Origin: Ohessyouella blattaphilus
GTDB lineage: Bacteria; Bacillota; Clostridia; Lachnospirales; Lachnospiraceae
Length of the DNA: 64,000 nucleotides
Reading direction: 5' to 3'
Assembly (NCBI RefSeq): GCF_024721265.1
Contig: NZ_JAMXOC010000001.1
Location: forward strand, 124,001-188,000
Below the pieces are notes generated by a model. The model worked only from the letters and a program-made list of their open reading frames with translations, ran no database searches and was not told the origin of the DNA. The position numbers and the translations under genes were made by a program. Of the stretch, positions 27,508 to 35,609 are shown one piece after another. Each line of letters starts with the position of its first letter. The first letter of the stretch is position 1.

Positions 27508-29052
27508 CTATCCTTTTTTACTCTTACGTGCTATTCTACCACAAACAAAGATTGCCACGCAACTGCCTAGCAGAACTTGAATAAGAAGTATCAAGGGCGT
27601 CTTATCTCCCGTCTTTACGCTAACCTTTGGTGACGAGCTGCGCCCGGCTACGACGCTCTTGGCGGTATTTTGGTTGGTGTTTTGATTGGTATTAGTAACG
27701 GTGGTCGTAACGCTCGGTGGGTCGCTTGGCGTTATCTCCTTCGGCTTTTCAATGACAACCACCTCTTCGGTTTCTACCTCTTCGGTGTTTTCGGAGGTAA
27801 CGACCACCTGGTTTTTCACTTCTTTTCCCACCAAATCATCACTAATTACCACCACTTGGTATTCCACATAGTATTTTTCGCCAGTGGTCACATCTTGCAG
27901 GAAAAGATCTTTATCAGGAATTATTTTATAGGAATTGTCGGTAACAGAAATACTTACCTGAGGAATTACTTGGAAGTTCTCATCTAGGAGAACGATAGAA
28001 TTTTTTTGAAGTTTGACGCCTGGCGTCAAGATTTTATCTTCGATTACCACATTTTTGGCCACCGCTTTTTCTATCTGCTGAGTCACTTCAACGGTATAGG
28101 TGATAACATCTCCGACCCGGTACGTTTTCTCAGAGCGGTCCGCCGACTTTTTGACGAGGAGCTCAGGCTGTGGAAGAAAGGTCCCACCTATACTAACTGG
28201 CGCCGAGTTCACCTCTAGTAAGTGACCACGACCAAGATCCTGGGTTCCTGCACCGGTCACGACGACAAATAAGCCCCACTCTCTTTTAAGGTCGCTGGTC
28301 AGATTGTCAATGCGAAAGGTTCCCCCATTATTATAAGCCACGTCACCGCCTAGGTAAAACTTTTCACCTGGCATGATTTTTACCTCGCCGGTATAACGCT
28401 CGCTCTTGCCTTCAAAGACGAGAAATAGCTCTTCGGGCACCGGTAGCGTTACGCTATTGCCTTCATCTCCTAAGACCGTTACTACTTCTGTTCGCTGACA
28501 GCCCTCCTCCCTACTAAAGTAAAAATTCAAGTCCTGGCGATCAAAGGCAATCGCTGAACGAGGAATCGCCGGAAGACTTTTAATGTAAGCCACGTAATCG
28601 ACGACCACCTTGCTCATTTCACTATCAAGACCAATGAGAGCACCGGTGGCATTTGATTCTCCTTCGTAGATATAGGACAAAATACAGTGGGATAAACAGT
28701 AGGCTAAAGATTCCTCTTCCCACCCTTTTGGTAGCGTATCCTTAAGGTACTGCTCGTACCCCGGTCCCCCTAGTAGGTAATAGGAAGCTTTCGCTAGCAA
28801 GTGGTTTGTATCCAAATAATGGCCCTCATACGTGCCATTTGCCGGGGTACCTTTCGCTGACTCTAGACAGTACGCCAGCTCACCGTCGATATAAAAGTAA
28901 TTCGTACCATACCCCATATAGTCGACGGCCGCTCCCACCTCTAGAGTAACCTCCTCTGCTTTTACAAACTGTTCCTTAGATAACACAAATAGAAATGTCA
29001 AAATTAGGCCGCAAAAAAATAACCCGGCCTTCTTAAAAAGCTCGTTCTTCAT
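27508..29052 (-). CDS. Wall-anchored surface protein with thioester-like domain
   Basis: 514-aa secreted protein. Signal peptide about residues 1-32. A thioester-type adhesin domain (about 40-180) has the reactive Cys62 in [11 protein letters not shown]. Where the partner glutamine is expected the motif is [11 protein letters not shown], with His122 and an extra Cys123. A DUF11/isopeptide-type beta repeat follows (about 295-420, [16 protein letters not shown]), then a Thr/Asn-rich stalk (about 430-480). The C-terminus has [10 protein letters not shown], a hydrophobic helix and the basic end RIARKSKKG. This is a sortase-type signal with KTGD but no LPxTG. Such domains attach covalently to host surfaces in Gram-positives. 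Its own promoter is at 29144-29172. Confidence 0.82.
   Translation of the reverse strand: MKNELFKKAGLFFCGLILTFLFVLSKEQFVKAEEVTLEVGAAVDYMGYGTNYFYIDGELAYCLESAKGTPANGTYEGHYLDTNHLLAKASYYLLGGPGYEQYLKDTLPKGWEEESLAYCLSHCILSYIYEGESNATGALIGLDSEMSKVVVDYVAYIKSLPAIPRSAIAFDRQDLNFYFSREEGCQRTEVVTVLGDEGNSVTLPVPEELFLVFEGKSERYTGEVKIMPGEKFYLGGDVAYNNGGTFRIDNLTSDLKREWGLFVVVTGAGTQDLGRGHLLEVNSAPVSIGGTFLPQPELLVKKSADRSEKTYRVGDVITYTVEVTQQIEKAVAKNVVIEDKILTPGVKLQKNSIVLLDENFQVIPQVSISVTDNSYKIIPDKDLFLQDVTTGEKYYVEYQVVVISDDLVGKEVKNQVVVTSENTEEVETEEVVVIEKPKEITPSDPPSVTTTVTNTNQNTNQNTAKSVVAGRSSSPKVSVKTGDKTPLILLIQVLLGSCVAIFVCGRIARKSKKG
27533..27562 (-). promoter_or_regulatory. Possible leuC promoter inside the adhesin gene
   Basis: On minus, TTGCGT (27557-27562), an 18-base spacer and extended -10 TGgTAGAAT (hexamer 27533-27538). 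It falls in the codons for the last membrane segment of the upstream gene and would free leuCD-thrC from adhesin transcription. Confidence 0.45.
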
Positions 29053-29143
29053 ACATTTTCTCCTTATTAAATTCGTTGTAAAGTGTGGAATCGTTAGGAA
29101 GAATTTCCTGCAGAGTTGGTAAGAACTATAAATAGTTACTCAA

Positions 29144-29172
29144 ATCATAGCTTACAGATAGCCAGAAGTCAA
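29144..29172 (-). promoter_or_regulatory. Promoter of the surface protein gene
   Basis: On minus, TTGACT (29167-29172), 17-base spacer, TATGAT (29144-29149). The leader is about 85 bases and ends with AAGGAG before the ATG at 29052. Confidence 0.75.
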
Positions 29173-29219
29173 TCGAACGTAAAAAGAACAAAAAAAATAA
29201 GAACTTCACAAGGAAGCCC

Positions 29220-30032
29220 CTACTTTTTTTTACTATTTGTTTTGATTTTACGTACTCTTTCTTTTAGGGTTTCTAACATTTCGTGGTCTCTACGGGACTC
29301 CATCTTCGGGAAGGCTCGCAAAAGACGATCTCTGATAATATTTCCCTTCAGTAAATCTTTGTACTTTGCCGCTAACTCTTTAATACGCTCCTGTTGGTCA
29401 TCTGTTACCTTTTCGTAAATTTCTGCTAGATTGGTGCTATCCATGGCACTGTAAATATTGATACCAATCTTATCGGAAAGTTGGTGCAACTCGCTGGCGA
29501 TCCTCTGCATACTTTCTAGTTGCTTGTTTAAATTCATCGTTGCCACGGTAGTAACCGTGGTATCTACTACTAAGGTCAATAAAAAGAGAATAACCAGAAT
29601 CATTCCTAGGGTACGGGGCACAAAGTTTACAAATCGCTCCACTAGAGGCTGAAACACTTTTAATATGAAGACACACACCACGCCCCAAATAAGCGAAAAG
29701 GGTAGACACACGTAACCGCCAATATTAAAAGGAGTATTCGAGTAATCCCACCACTTGTGGTGGAACAGCTTATCCATTAAGAATCCCGCAACCAATTCAC
29801 TTAAAGTGACTACCGTCATGGACACAAAGAATAAGAGTAGGGTCGTCTCGGTAAAGGGCTGACACAGAATAATCGCCAATACCACTCCCACCCCGTAAAT
29901 CGGGCAGATAGGACCGTTGAGAAACCCTCTATTAACGAAACGCTTCTCTTTAATGGCCGCATAAGCTACTTCTGTACACCATCCGAGAAAACTGTAGATT
30001 AGAGCATAGCATAGGTAATGATAAATTGTCAT
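29220..30032 (-). CDS. Putative CmpB-type ABC transporter permease-like membrane protein
   Basis: 270-aa protein of the family named putative ABC-transporter type IV (CmpB). The N-terminal block LIYSFLGWCTEVAYAA and the segment NRGFLNGPICPIYGVG are its hallmark. Five or six membrane helices cover residues about 5-190. A charged, helical cytoplasmic tail (about 195-270) is probably coiled coil. The start is ATG 30032, with GAGGAG 8 bases upstream, rather than the longer frame from 30062. No ATPase partner is nearby, so a transport role is not shown. Confidence 0.85.
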   Translation of the reverse strand: MTIYHYLCYALIYSFLGWCTEVAYAAIKEKRFVNRGFLNGPICPIYGVGVVLAIILCQPFTETTLLLFFVSMTVVTLSELVAGFLMDKLFHHKWWDYSNTPFNIGGYVCLPFSLIWGVVCVFILKVFQPLVERFVNFVPRTLGMILVILFLLTLVVDTTVTTVATMNLNKQLESMQRIASELHQLSDKIGINIYSAMDSTNLAEIYEKVTDDQQERIKELAAKYKDLLKGNIIRDRLLRAFPKMESRRDHEMLETLKERVRKIKTNSKKK

Positions 30033-30074
30033 GAATCGTTCTCCTCGTTTTTTAACACCCATCTACTATACCAT

Positions 30075-30102
30075 AAAAAAGCTGAGGCCTCTAGGCCTCA
30101 GC
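30075..30102 (-). terminator. Terminator overlapping the PHP gene stop codon
   Basis: Stem GCTGAGGCCT / AGGCCTCAGC (30081-30090 and 30093-30102) followed on minus by six U (30075-30080). The PHP stop codon TAG (30091-30093) lies in its tiny loop and the final codons form the 5' arm. Confidence 0.9.
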
Positions 30103-30939
30103 TTTATATCTTTTGATTTCGTGTAAATACCCTACGTCTAAAGGATCAATTGGATCTACGGGATTCTCAACTGCCCCTTTTAGCTTACGTTTGTGCCTTT
30201 TGATTAAAGCTCCAAGCTTATTATAAAACCAGAAGGAATAAACCAAGACGTTGTTAATCTTACCAATCTTCTCCTTAGTCGTAGCGGTGTAGTAATCGCC
30301 AGAAGCCGCTAACACTTCCCCTTTCTTAACTAGGGAGATAAGCTCTGTCTCACTCTTCACCGGTCTTGCTAGGGTTGTATGAGCCATTGAAACGCACTCT
30401 AGCTTATGGGCGTCACTACCGCCAAAGCCTGGCTTATTGTAGGTCTTTGCTAGCTCTAATGCCGCTGCATTAGACTTGGCTGATTCACAAGCATTAAAGG
30501 TTTCGATAAAGTCAAATTTCTGGGTAATCTCGGGATGTCTCCGATACTTCTTTGTGTTCGTAAAACTCATATATTTCTCACCACAAGGATGAGCCGGTCC
30601 TAAAATACCACCGTGACGATGAACGAAATTAATCAACACCGACACTGGCAAACCTTTAATCTCCATTAGTCGCATACGCACACCCTCTGGTAAAATGCAG
30701 ATGATGTGACCGGCGTCGCAGGTATCGTATTCGATCCCCTTTAACACCACAAAATCCTGATGGGCTTTGCCCTTCATAGAACTCTTCCAATAACGGTAAC
30801 CATTGTACGTATCATGGTCAGTAATCAACATGCCTTGAAAGCCAGCCGCCTTTAACTTAGTAATATACTCGTCAAGACCTACCTTCGAATCGATGGATCC
30901 CTCTTTCACATGGCAATGCATATCTAACTTCATGTACAC
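30091..30939 (-). CDS. PHP-domain phosphoesterase
   Basis: 282-aa protein of the polymerase-and-histidinol-phosphatase fold. Metal-binding motifs occur in order: DMHCHVKEGS near residue 5, TDHDTYNG near 40, HPCG near 118 and GSDAHKL near 174. The substrate is unknown; relatives hydrolyse nucleotide 3',5'-bisphosphates or oligonucleotides. The C-terminal region after 220 is basic (KRHKRKLK). The frame starts MYMKLDMHCH; the second Met may be the true start. It has its own promoter and terminator. Confidence 0.9.
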   Translation of the reverse strand: MYMKLDMHCHVKEGSIDSKVGLDEYITKLKAAGFQGMLITDHDTYNGYRYWKSSMKGKAHQDFVVLKGIEYDTCDAGHIICILPEGVRMRLMEIKGLPVSVLINFVHRHGGILGPAHPCGEKYMSFTNTKKYRRHPEITQKFDFIETFNACESAKSNAAALELAKTYNKPGFGGSDAHKLECVSMAHTTLARPVKSETELISLVKKGEVLAASGDYYTATTKEKIGKINNVLVYSFWFYNKLGALIKRHKRKLKGAVENPVDPIDPLDVGYLHEIKRYKAEA

Positions 30940-30966
30940 GCCTCCTTTTCTTATCCCGCTAGTTTT

Positions 30967-30994
30967 AGTATAGCATAGGGAGACGTCATTTCAA
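30967..30994 (-). promoter_or_regulatory. PHP gene promoter
   Basis: On minus, TTGAAA (30989-30994), 16-base spacer, and extended -10 TGcTATACT (hexamer 30967-30972). Confidence 0.7.
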
Positions 30995-31005
30995 GGCTAT
31001 TTTCC

Positions 31006-31209
31006 TTATTTTTTTCTTACGCGGTTATGACCTTTTTTCGTTCCATGTCCAAGACCGAGAATAAGTAATACGAGTGCTTCTAGAATTAGCCACAGCATAA
31101 GTGCTCCTTGACCCGTACCTGAAAGTAAGCCAACTGCGTGAAACAACATCAGAAATAACTGGATAACCGATAAGATGCCACTACCAACCATCGCCATAAT
31201 TTTTTTCAT
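31006..31209 (-). CDS. Small two-helix membrane protein (67 aa)
   Basis: Unrecognised. Two hydrophobic helices (about 8-28 and 34-52) are joined by a Gly-rich turn (SGTGQG) and followed by a basic tail (GTKKGHNRVRKK) that predicts an inside C-terminus. The ribosome site GGATGGTG (31217-31224) is buried in the 3' arm of the hairpin at 31219-31257, with a good 7-base spacing to ATG 31209. That supports the gene being real and suggests its translation depends on opening the hairpin or on a start inside it. Confidence 0.7.
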   Translation of the reverse strand: MKKIMAMVGSGILSVIQLFLMLFHAVGLLSGTGQGALMLWLILEALVLLILGLGHGTKKGHNRVRKK

Positions 31210-31212
31210 ATA

Positions 31213-31257
31213 AAAACACCATCCTTTGTAATCTTTTCTCTAAGATACAAAGAATGG
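31213..31257 (-). terminator. Terminator-like hairpin containing the next gene's ribosome site
   Basis: On minus the arms CCATTCTTTGTATCTT and AAGATTACAAAGGATGG pair over about 16 bp with one G-U and one bulge (31219-31257). UUUUUAU follows at once. It can end the 236-aa gene's transcript, and its 3' arm holds the Shine-Dalgarno of the 67-aa gene. Confidence 0.7.
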
Positions 31258-31277
31258 CGTCCTATAAAACGGACAGA

Positions 31278-31988
31278 TTAGTTTTCATCGTCCTCGTCAT
31301 CATCGAGAAGAATCTGTCTAGCTTCTTCCATTTCCGATTCTAACGAATCTTTTTTAACGCTTTCTACCACTTCTTTTTCCCGCTTTACCAGCTGCTTTGA
31401 GTGGGACATAAACTGAACGATAATCCCGATAATCGCAAGACCAGCAGACACGCCGTAGACAAGGAGTAAATTTCCTGTCTGTCCTAACAGCATGCCGACG
31501 TTTTGACCAACGGCCAAGGCCCCGCCTAGTCCGGTAATAATCATAATAAGCGGATCTTTTACAATCGCGGTGATAAGAGCCACCACAAAGGCAACGCCGA
31601 CACAGATTAACAGCATGGTCGTATCCTGAGCCTGTAAAAGAACGATCACTACACTAAAGGCGTATAAGAAAATCATCATAAAGATGCCAAATCTTGGAAG
31701 CTTAATCGCTAGGACAATGTAAAGAATTAGCGATACCAAAGCCACCCCACCAAGGATTGGTGCCGTTACATCCAGCAAGAGAAAGACCACCGCAACTGTC
31801 AGGGCCGCAAAGATAATGGCCGCAAAGACGGATAAGATTCTCTTTAATTTCAAACCAAAAAAACAAACCAATAAGCCCACAAATATACTAATACCAATGA
31901 CCACGATTCCGGGAATCGTCTCCTCAGCGATATAATATCCTTTTTCTCCAAGTAAATTGTTTATCATTTTTAAAATTGCTTGTCCCAT
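31278..31988 (-). CDS. Multi-pass membrane protein of unknown function (236 aa)
   Basis: Seven or so hydrophobic helices span residues 22-195, rich in Val/Ile/Ala, with the first preceded by an amphipathic stretch. A charged coiled-coil tail (about 198-236) ends in DDDEDDEN. The helical repeat pattern and the glycine pair in IITGLGGALAVGQ resemble TMEM198/DUF4203-type proteins, but this is a weak impression. Not linked to a pathway here. Confidence 0.8.
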   Translation of the reverse strand: MGQAILKMINNLLGEKGYYIAEETIPGIVVIGISIFVGLLVCFFGLKLKRILSVFAAIIFAALTVAVVFLLLDVTAPILGGVALVSLILYIVLAIKLPRFGIFMMIFLYAFSVVIVLLQAQDTTMLLICVGVAFVVALITAIVKDPLIMIITGLGGALAVGQNVGMLLGQTGNLLLVYGVSAGLAIIGIIVQFMSHSKQLVKREKEVVESVKKDSLESEMEEARQILLDDDEDDEN

Positions 31989-32030
31989 AAATTAGGTTCC
32001 CTTCATTTCCTGCATTTTTTAATCAGCACA

Positions 32031-32058
32031 ATTATAGCACAGTACTATGAAAAATCAA
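32031..32058 (-). promoter_or_regulatory. Promoter of the 236-aa membrane protein gene
   Basis: On minus, TTGATT (32053-32058), 16-base spacer and extended -10 TGcTATAAT (hexamer 32031-32036). Confidence 0.75.
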
Positions 32059-32063
32059 ACTTT

Positions 32064-33080
32064 TTACACATTCTTACTGCGGTAAACCCGGTGATGTTCA
32101 TCTGCAAGCGAGTCAATAAAGCGTCTTTTAAAGACCAAAAACTCCTCCAAATCCATCAAGATATGGTAAAGCATCGCCCGGGATTCAAACTCCTCCATGG
32201 TCTTTGGCGGCTCACCTTGGCGCGACTCTTCAATCAACTGAACTACTTCTTCTAAAAGCGCCCTCGGCTCCGTCATCTCGTGCACATGCACAATGATATC
32301 ATCGATAAACTTGGCGATAATTTCCGCTTGCACCGGCAAATGACGAATCTTCTTCATCTCGTAGTGAAGGCTGTGTAGCACGTTCATCTGCTTCATCCGC
32401 ATTTCAAAATAATGGACGTAATAGCTCGTATGTTTGGCATACGTATTATTTTGGTATTCGTAAGCCTCCTCAATATACTCTGAAAGCAAGGCTTCTAGCG
32501 AGATAATATCGTCCCACACATTACGACCAAAGGGATGGTTCCGTAAATATTTAGTTAGTTCCTCCAGGATCTGCTGGATCTCCGCTTCCACGGTGCGCAT
32601 ACCTTTGATGAGTTCTTTCTTTTGAGAAGCATTCGGATGAAATTGATTGATAATCATGGCGATGATAATCCCGATAACCACCAGGGAAAATTCATTCATT
32701 ACGAAAGCAAAGTCAATAGACTCTGCACTAAGATAGTGGGTGCCGATAACCGCATTTACGGAAATCGTACTCTGAAGACCGGCAATACAACTAACAAACA
32801 CAATTATGAAAATGTAGATGCCAAATGCATACCAAGCACTGGTCACATTAGGGAATAAGAACACAGCTACCGCTGTGCTAAAACCAAAAGTCACGATTCT
32901 AAGCAGTGACAATTTTAAAGTATCTAAGCGGGTCGACATCATGGTCAGCAGACTGACAATCCCCGCCGAAGCTGCATAATTCAAACTAAACATTTCGGCA
33001 ATGTAGATAGCGATAAAGCTACCGATGGCAATCTTTAACGCCATTACCGCCTTTTTTCTAACTGAAATCTCTTTTTCCAT
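32064..33080 (-). CDS. Aromatic acid exporter (ArAE/YqjA-like) family protein
   Basis: 338-aa protein. The N-terminal half (about 1-150) has five or six membrane helices with the family start KKAVMALKIAIGSFIAIYIAEMF. The C-terminal half (about 155-338) is a soluble helical region with many Glu/His/Arg residues (DUF939 C-terminal type). Relatives are proposed to export aromatic or other weak acids; the substrate is unknown. It lies 65 bases after the cytidylate-kinase-like pair, beyond their terminator, with no clear promoter found. Confidence 0.85.
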   Translation of the reverse strand: MEKEISVRKKAVMALKIAIGSFIAIYIAEMFSLNYAASAGIVSLLTMMSTRLDTLKLSLLRIVTFGFSTAVAVFLFPNVTSAWYAFGIYIFIIVFVSCIAGLQSTISVNAVIGTHYLSAESIDFAFVMNEFSLVVIGIIIAMIINQFHPNASQKKELIKGMRTVEAEIQQILEELTKYLRNHPFGRNVWDDIISLEALLSEYIEEAYEYQNNTYAKHTSYYVHYFEMRMKQMNVLHSLHYEMKKIRHLPVQAEIIAKFIDDIIVHVHEMTEPRALLEEVVQLIEESRQGEPPKTMEEFESRAMLYHILMDLEEFLVFKRRFIDSLADEHHRVYRSKNV

Positions 33081-33092
33081 ACTCGCCTTTCT

Positions 33093-33134
33093 TTAAAAAA
33101 GGTCTAAGAAACGAAAATCTTTTTCCTAGACCTT
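33093..33134 (-). terminator. Terminator after the kinase pair
   Basis: On minus the stem AAGGTCTAGGAAA / TTTCTTAGACCTT (33099-33134) is followed by a run of U. Confidence 0.8.
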
Positions 33135-33145
33135 GCCTTTTATCC

Positions 33146-33775
33146 TTACCTGTTTTGTTCCCCCATGTATAAATCATACAAGACGTCCACAGCCTTTTCA
33201 ATCCCCAGCACACTGCTGTTTAGCAAAAGCTTATGAGAGTCGATGCTACCCCATTCATTACCGGTGTAGCGATCGTAGTAATTCTCTCTTTGTTTGTCAA
33301 TCTTCTTCATCCGCTCGGCCGCCTTTTTCTCTGAAAGGTGGTACACCTCCATAATCCGGCGGATTTTATCCGCTTTCTCGGCGTGGACAAAGACGCTGAT
33401 GACCCCGTCCCGGTCCCGGAGCACATAATCGGCACAACGACCAACGATAATACAAGAACCGCGATCGGCTAGCTCTTCGATAATCTGGGACTGTACCTGA
33501 AACATCTGATCGCTTAGAGGTGGCATAAACTCTTCGTTATTCATATAAGAAACATACTCAGCCGGCGAAATCAAATACGTAGCTAGGAACTTATTAAGCG
33601 TGCTTTCATCCACTTCCTTCGCGGTATCCTCACTTATTTCCAACTTCTCTGCCGCCATACTAACCAAGTTCTTGTCGTAGAGAGGAATTCCCAGGCGCTT
33701 AGATAAGCGCATCCCGATTTCTCGGCCGCCACTACCAAACTCTCTGCCAATGGTTACAATAGTCTTCTTACTCAT
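33146..33775 (-). CDS. Cytidylate kinase-like protein, copy 2
   Basis: 209-aa protein of the cytidylate-kinase-like family. The phosphate loop is GREFGSGGREIG near residue 10 and lacks the usual Walker lysine, a feature shared with its neighbour. Other conserved parts are YDKNLV, IVGRCADYVL near 95 and EWGSIDSHKLLLNSS near 175. The start is ATG 33775 with AGAGG 8 bases upstream; two earlier in-frame starts overlap the ribosome site. Paralogue of the upstream gene, which ends 15 bases before. The phosphate acceptor is unknown. Confidence 0.9.
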   Translation of the reverse strand: MSKKTIVTIGREFGSGGREIGMRLSKRLGIPLYDKNLVSMAAEKLEISEDTAKEVDESTLNKFLATYLISPAEYVSYMNNEEFMPPLSDQMFQVQSQIIEELADRGSCIIVGRCADYVLRDRDGVISVFVHAEKADKIRRIMEVYHLSEKKAAERMKKIDKQRENYYDRYTGNEWGSIDSHKLLLNSSVLGIEKAVDVLYDLYMGEQNR

Positions 33776-33790
33776 GGACATCACCTCTTC

Positions 33791-34396
33791 TCATTTCATC
33801 TCATACATCGTTGCCAAAATATCGATGATATCTTCTATTGCTAACAAACTAGAGTTGAACAGGATTTGATGGCTGTCAATGCTCCCCCACGCGCGTCCCG
33901 TATGGGATTCATAGTAATATTTCCGTTCGGCATCGACCTTTTTTATTTTGTCTCTGGCTTTCTTATCCGAGATCTGGAAGATTTCGGCAATCCGCTTCGT
34001 CTTATCCTCGTCTTCCGCGTGAACAAAAACATTGATACAGTTCTCGTTCTCCCTAAGGATATAATCCGCGCAACGCCCCACGACCACACAGGAGCTTTTA
34101 TTAGCTAGGGATAGGATAATGTTAGACTGGGCCAGATACATCTGCTCGCTTAAAGGCAACTCACTTTCGTCACTTAGCCCCTCTTCCGTAGCGTTATAAG
34201 TTGCCAGAAAATAATCTAGGGCTTTCTCATCGAGAGTGGCCGCGGTAATATTGCTAATCTCTAGCTGTTCTGCCGCCATATTCACTAGCTTCTTGTCGAA
34301 AAACGGGATTCCTAAGCGATCCGCTAGCTTCGTTCCGATTTCATGTCCACCACTACCAAATTGACGTCCTATAGCAATAATCACATTCTCCCTCAT
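33791..34396 (-). CDS. Cytidylate kinase-like protein, copy 1
   Basis: 201-aa paralogue of the next gene with the same motifs: GRQFGSGGHEIG, FDKKLV, VVGRCADYIL and AWGSIDSHQILFNSS. The start is ATG 34396, seven bases after GGGAGG; the longer frame from 34411 has a poorly placed ribosome site. The two copies clearly derive from an old tandem duplication. They probably share one transcript that ends at 33099-33134. Confidence 0.9.
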   Translation of the reverse strand: MRENVIIAIGRQFGSGGHEIGTKLADRLGIPFFDKKLVNMAAEQLEISNITAATLDEKALDYFLATYNATEEGLSDESELPLSEQMYLAQSNIILSLANKSSCVVVGRCADYILRENENCINVFVHAEDEDKTKRIAEIFQISDKKARDKIKKVDAERKYYYESHTGRAWGSIDSHQILFNSSLLAIEDIIDILATMYEMK

Positions 34397-34430
34397 AATC
34401 AGCCCTCCCATTCACCTCTGGTTACCTTGA

Positions 34431-35606
34431 TTATATCATTAACCGATAGATGTTTTCCACATCTTTCTCATTCAGTTTCACAAAGCCCCCTAGAGTACCA
34501 GTGCGGGCGTCGCCAAAGCAAGCGTTCCTAGCCAGCTTTTCAATATCCTCTTCCTTAGCACCGATTTCCTCGAAGTTGCTTGGCATACCAATCGCCTTTA
34601 GATAGATCTGAAAAGCTTCAATTCCCGCTAGCGCCGTCCGTTCTGGATGATAGAAGTCCATCTGGACACCCCACACCCGATGAGCCACTTGAGCAAACCG
34701 AGCCACGTCATGCTTCATATTATACTTCATCACAGCTGGCATCACCACCGCTAAGCCGGCACCATGAGTCACGTCGTAAAGGGCTGATAATTCGTGTTCA
34801 ATATCATGGCTAGTCCAGTCCTGGGTCCGACCAACGCCACAGGAATTGTTATGAGCCATCATCCCTGCCCACATAATGTTGGCTCTGGCGGCGTAATCAT
34901 GAGGATTCTCAATCACCTTGGGTCCTTCGGAAATCATCGTCAGTAACAGGGCTTCAATCATTCGATCCGTTACTTCTACGTCTTTTGTATTGGTCATATA
35001 GCGTTCAAATAAATGAGCCATAATGTCAGTAATTCCGGCAGCACTTTGATACGCTGGAAGGGAATAAGTAAGCTCTGGATTAAGAATCGAGAACTTCGGA
35101 CGCAAGCCTTCACCAGTTGCACCTCGCTTATGCATCCCCTCTTCATAGGTAATCACCGAATCCGGCGAACCCTCGCTACCAGCTGCCGCAATCGTTAAAA
35201 TTGTTCCCACCGGCAAAGCATTATCGACTAATTTACCGCGGTAAAAATCCCAGAAATCGCCTTCGTATGTAACACCGGCCGCTATCGCTTTGGCCGAATC
35301 AATAGTACTTCCGCCGCCAAGGGCCAGCACAAAATCCACATTTTCTTCCTTACACAGCTCAATGCCTTGGTACACAAGACCGCTGCGAGGATTGGGCTGA
35401 ACTCCGCCTAGCTCCACGTAAGCAATACCCTCTTGGTCATAAACAGCCTTTACCCGGTCAAGAAGTCCTGAGCGCACCACCGATCCGCCACCGTAGTGAA
35501 TCAATACCTTAGAACCACCAAAACGCTTCGTTAACTGACCTACCTTCTGTTCAGAATCTTTACCAAATGCAAAATAAGTAGGTGCATAAAATGTAAAATT
35601 ATTCAT
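34431..35606 (-). CDS. Iron-containing alcohol dehydrogenase (butanol dehydrogenase-like)
   Basis: 391-aa group III NAD(P)-dependent dehydrogenase of the YqhD/Bdh type, reducing aldehydes to alcohols. The cofactor motif GGGSTIDSAKAIA lies near residue 95. The metal ligands are recognisable as Asp and His in DIMAHLFERY (about 194-198) and the two later histidines in HELSALYDVTHGAGLAVVMP. It lies 4 bases after the adjacent GGDEF gene ends, so may be co-transcribed with it. The substrate cannot be set from sequence. Confidence 0.92.
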   Translation of the reverse strand: MNNFTFYAPTYFAFGKDSEQKVGQLTKRFGGSKVLIHYGGGSVVRSGLLDRVKAVYDQEGIAYVELGGVQPNPRSGLVYQGIELCKEENVDFVLALGGGSTIDSAKAIAAGVTYEGDFWDFYRGKLVDNALPVGTILTIAAAGSEGSPDSVITYEEGMHKRGATGEGLRPKFSILNPELTYSLPAYQSAAGITDIMAHLFERYMTNTKDVEVTDRMIEALLLTMISEGPKVIENPHDYAARANIMWAGMMAHNNSCGVGRTQDWTSHDIEHELSALYDVTHGAGLAVVMPAVMKYNMKHDVARFAQVAHRVWGVQMDFYHPERTALAGIEAFQIYLKAIGMPSNFEEIGAKEEDIEKLARNACFGDARTGTLGGFVKLNEKDVENIYRLMI

Positions 35607-35609
35607 TAG

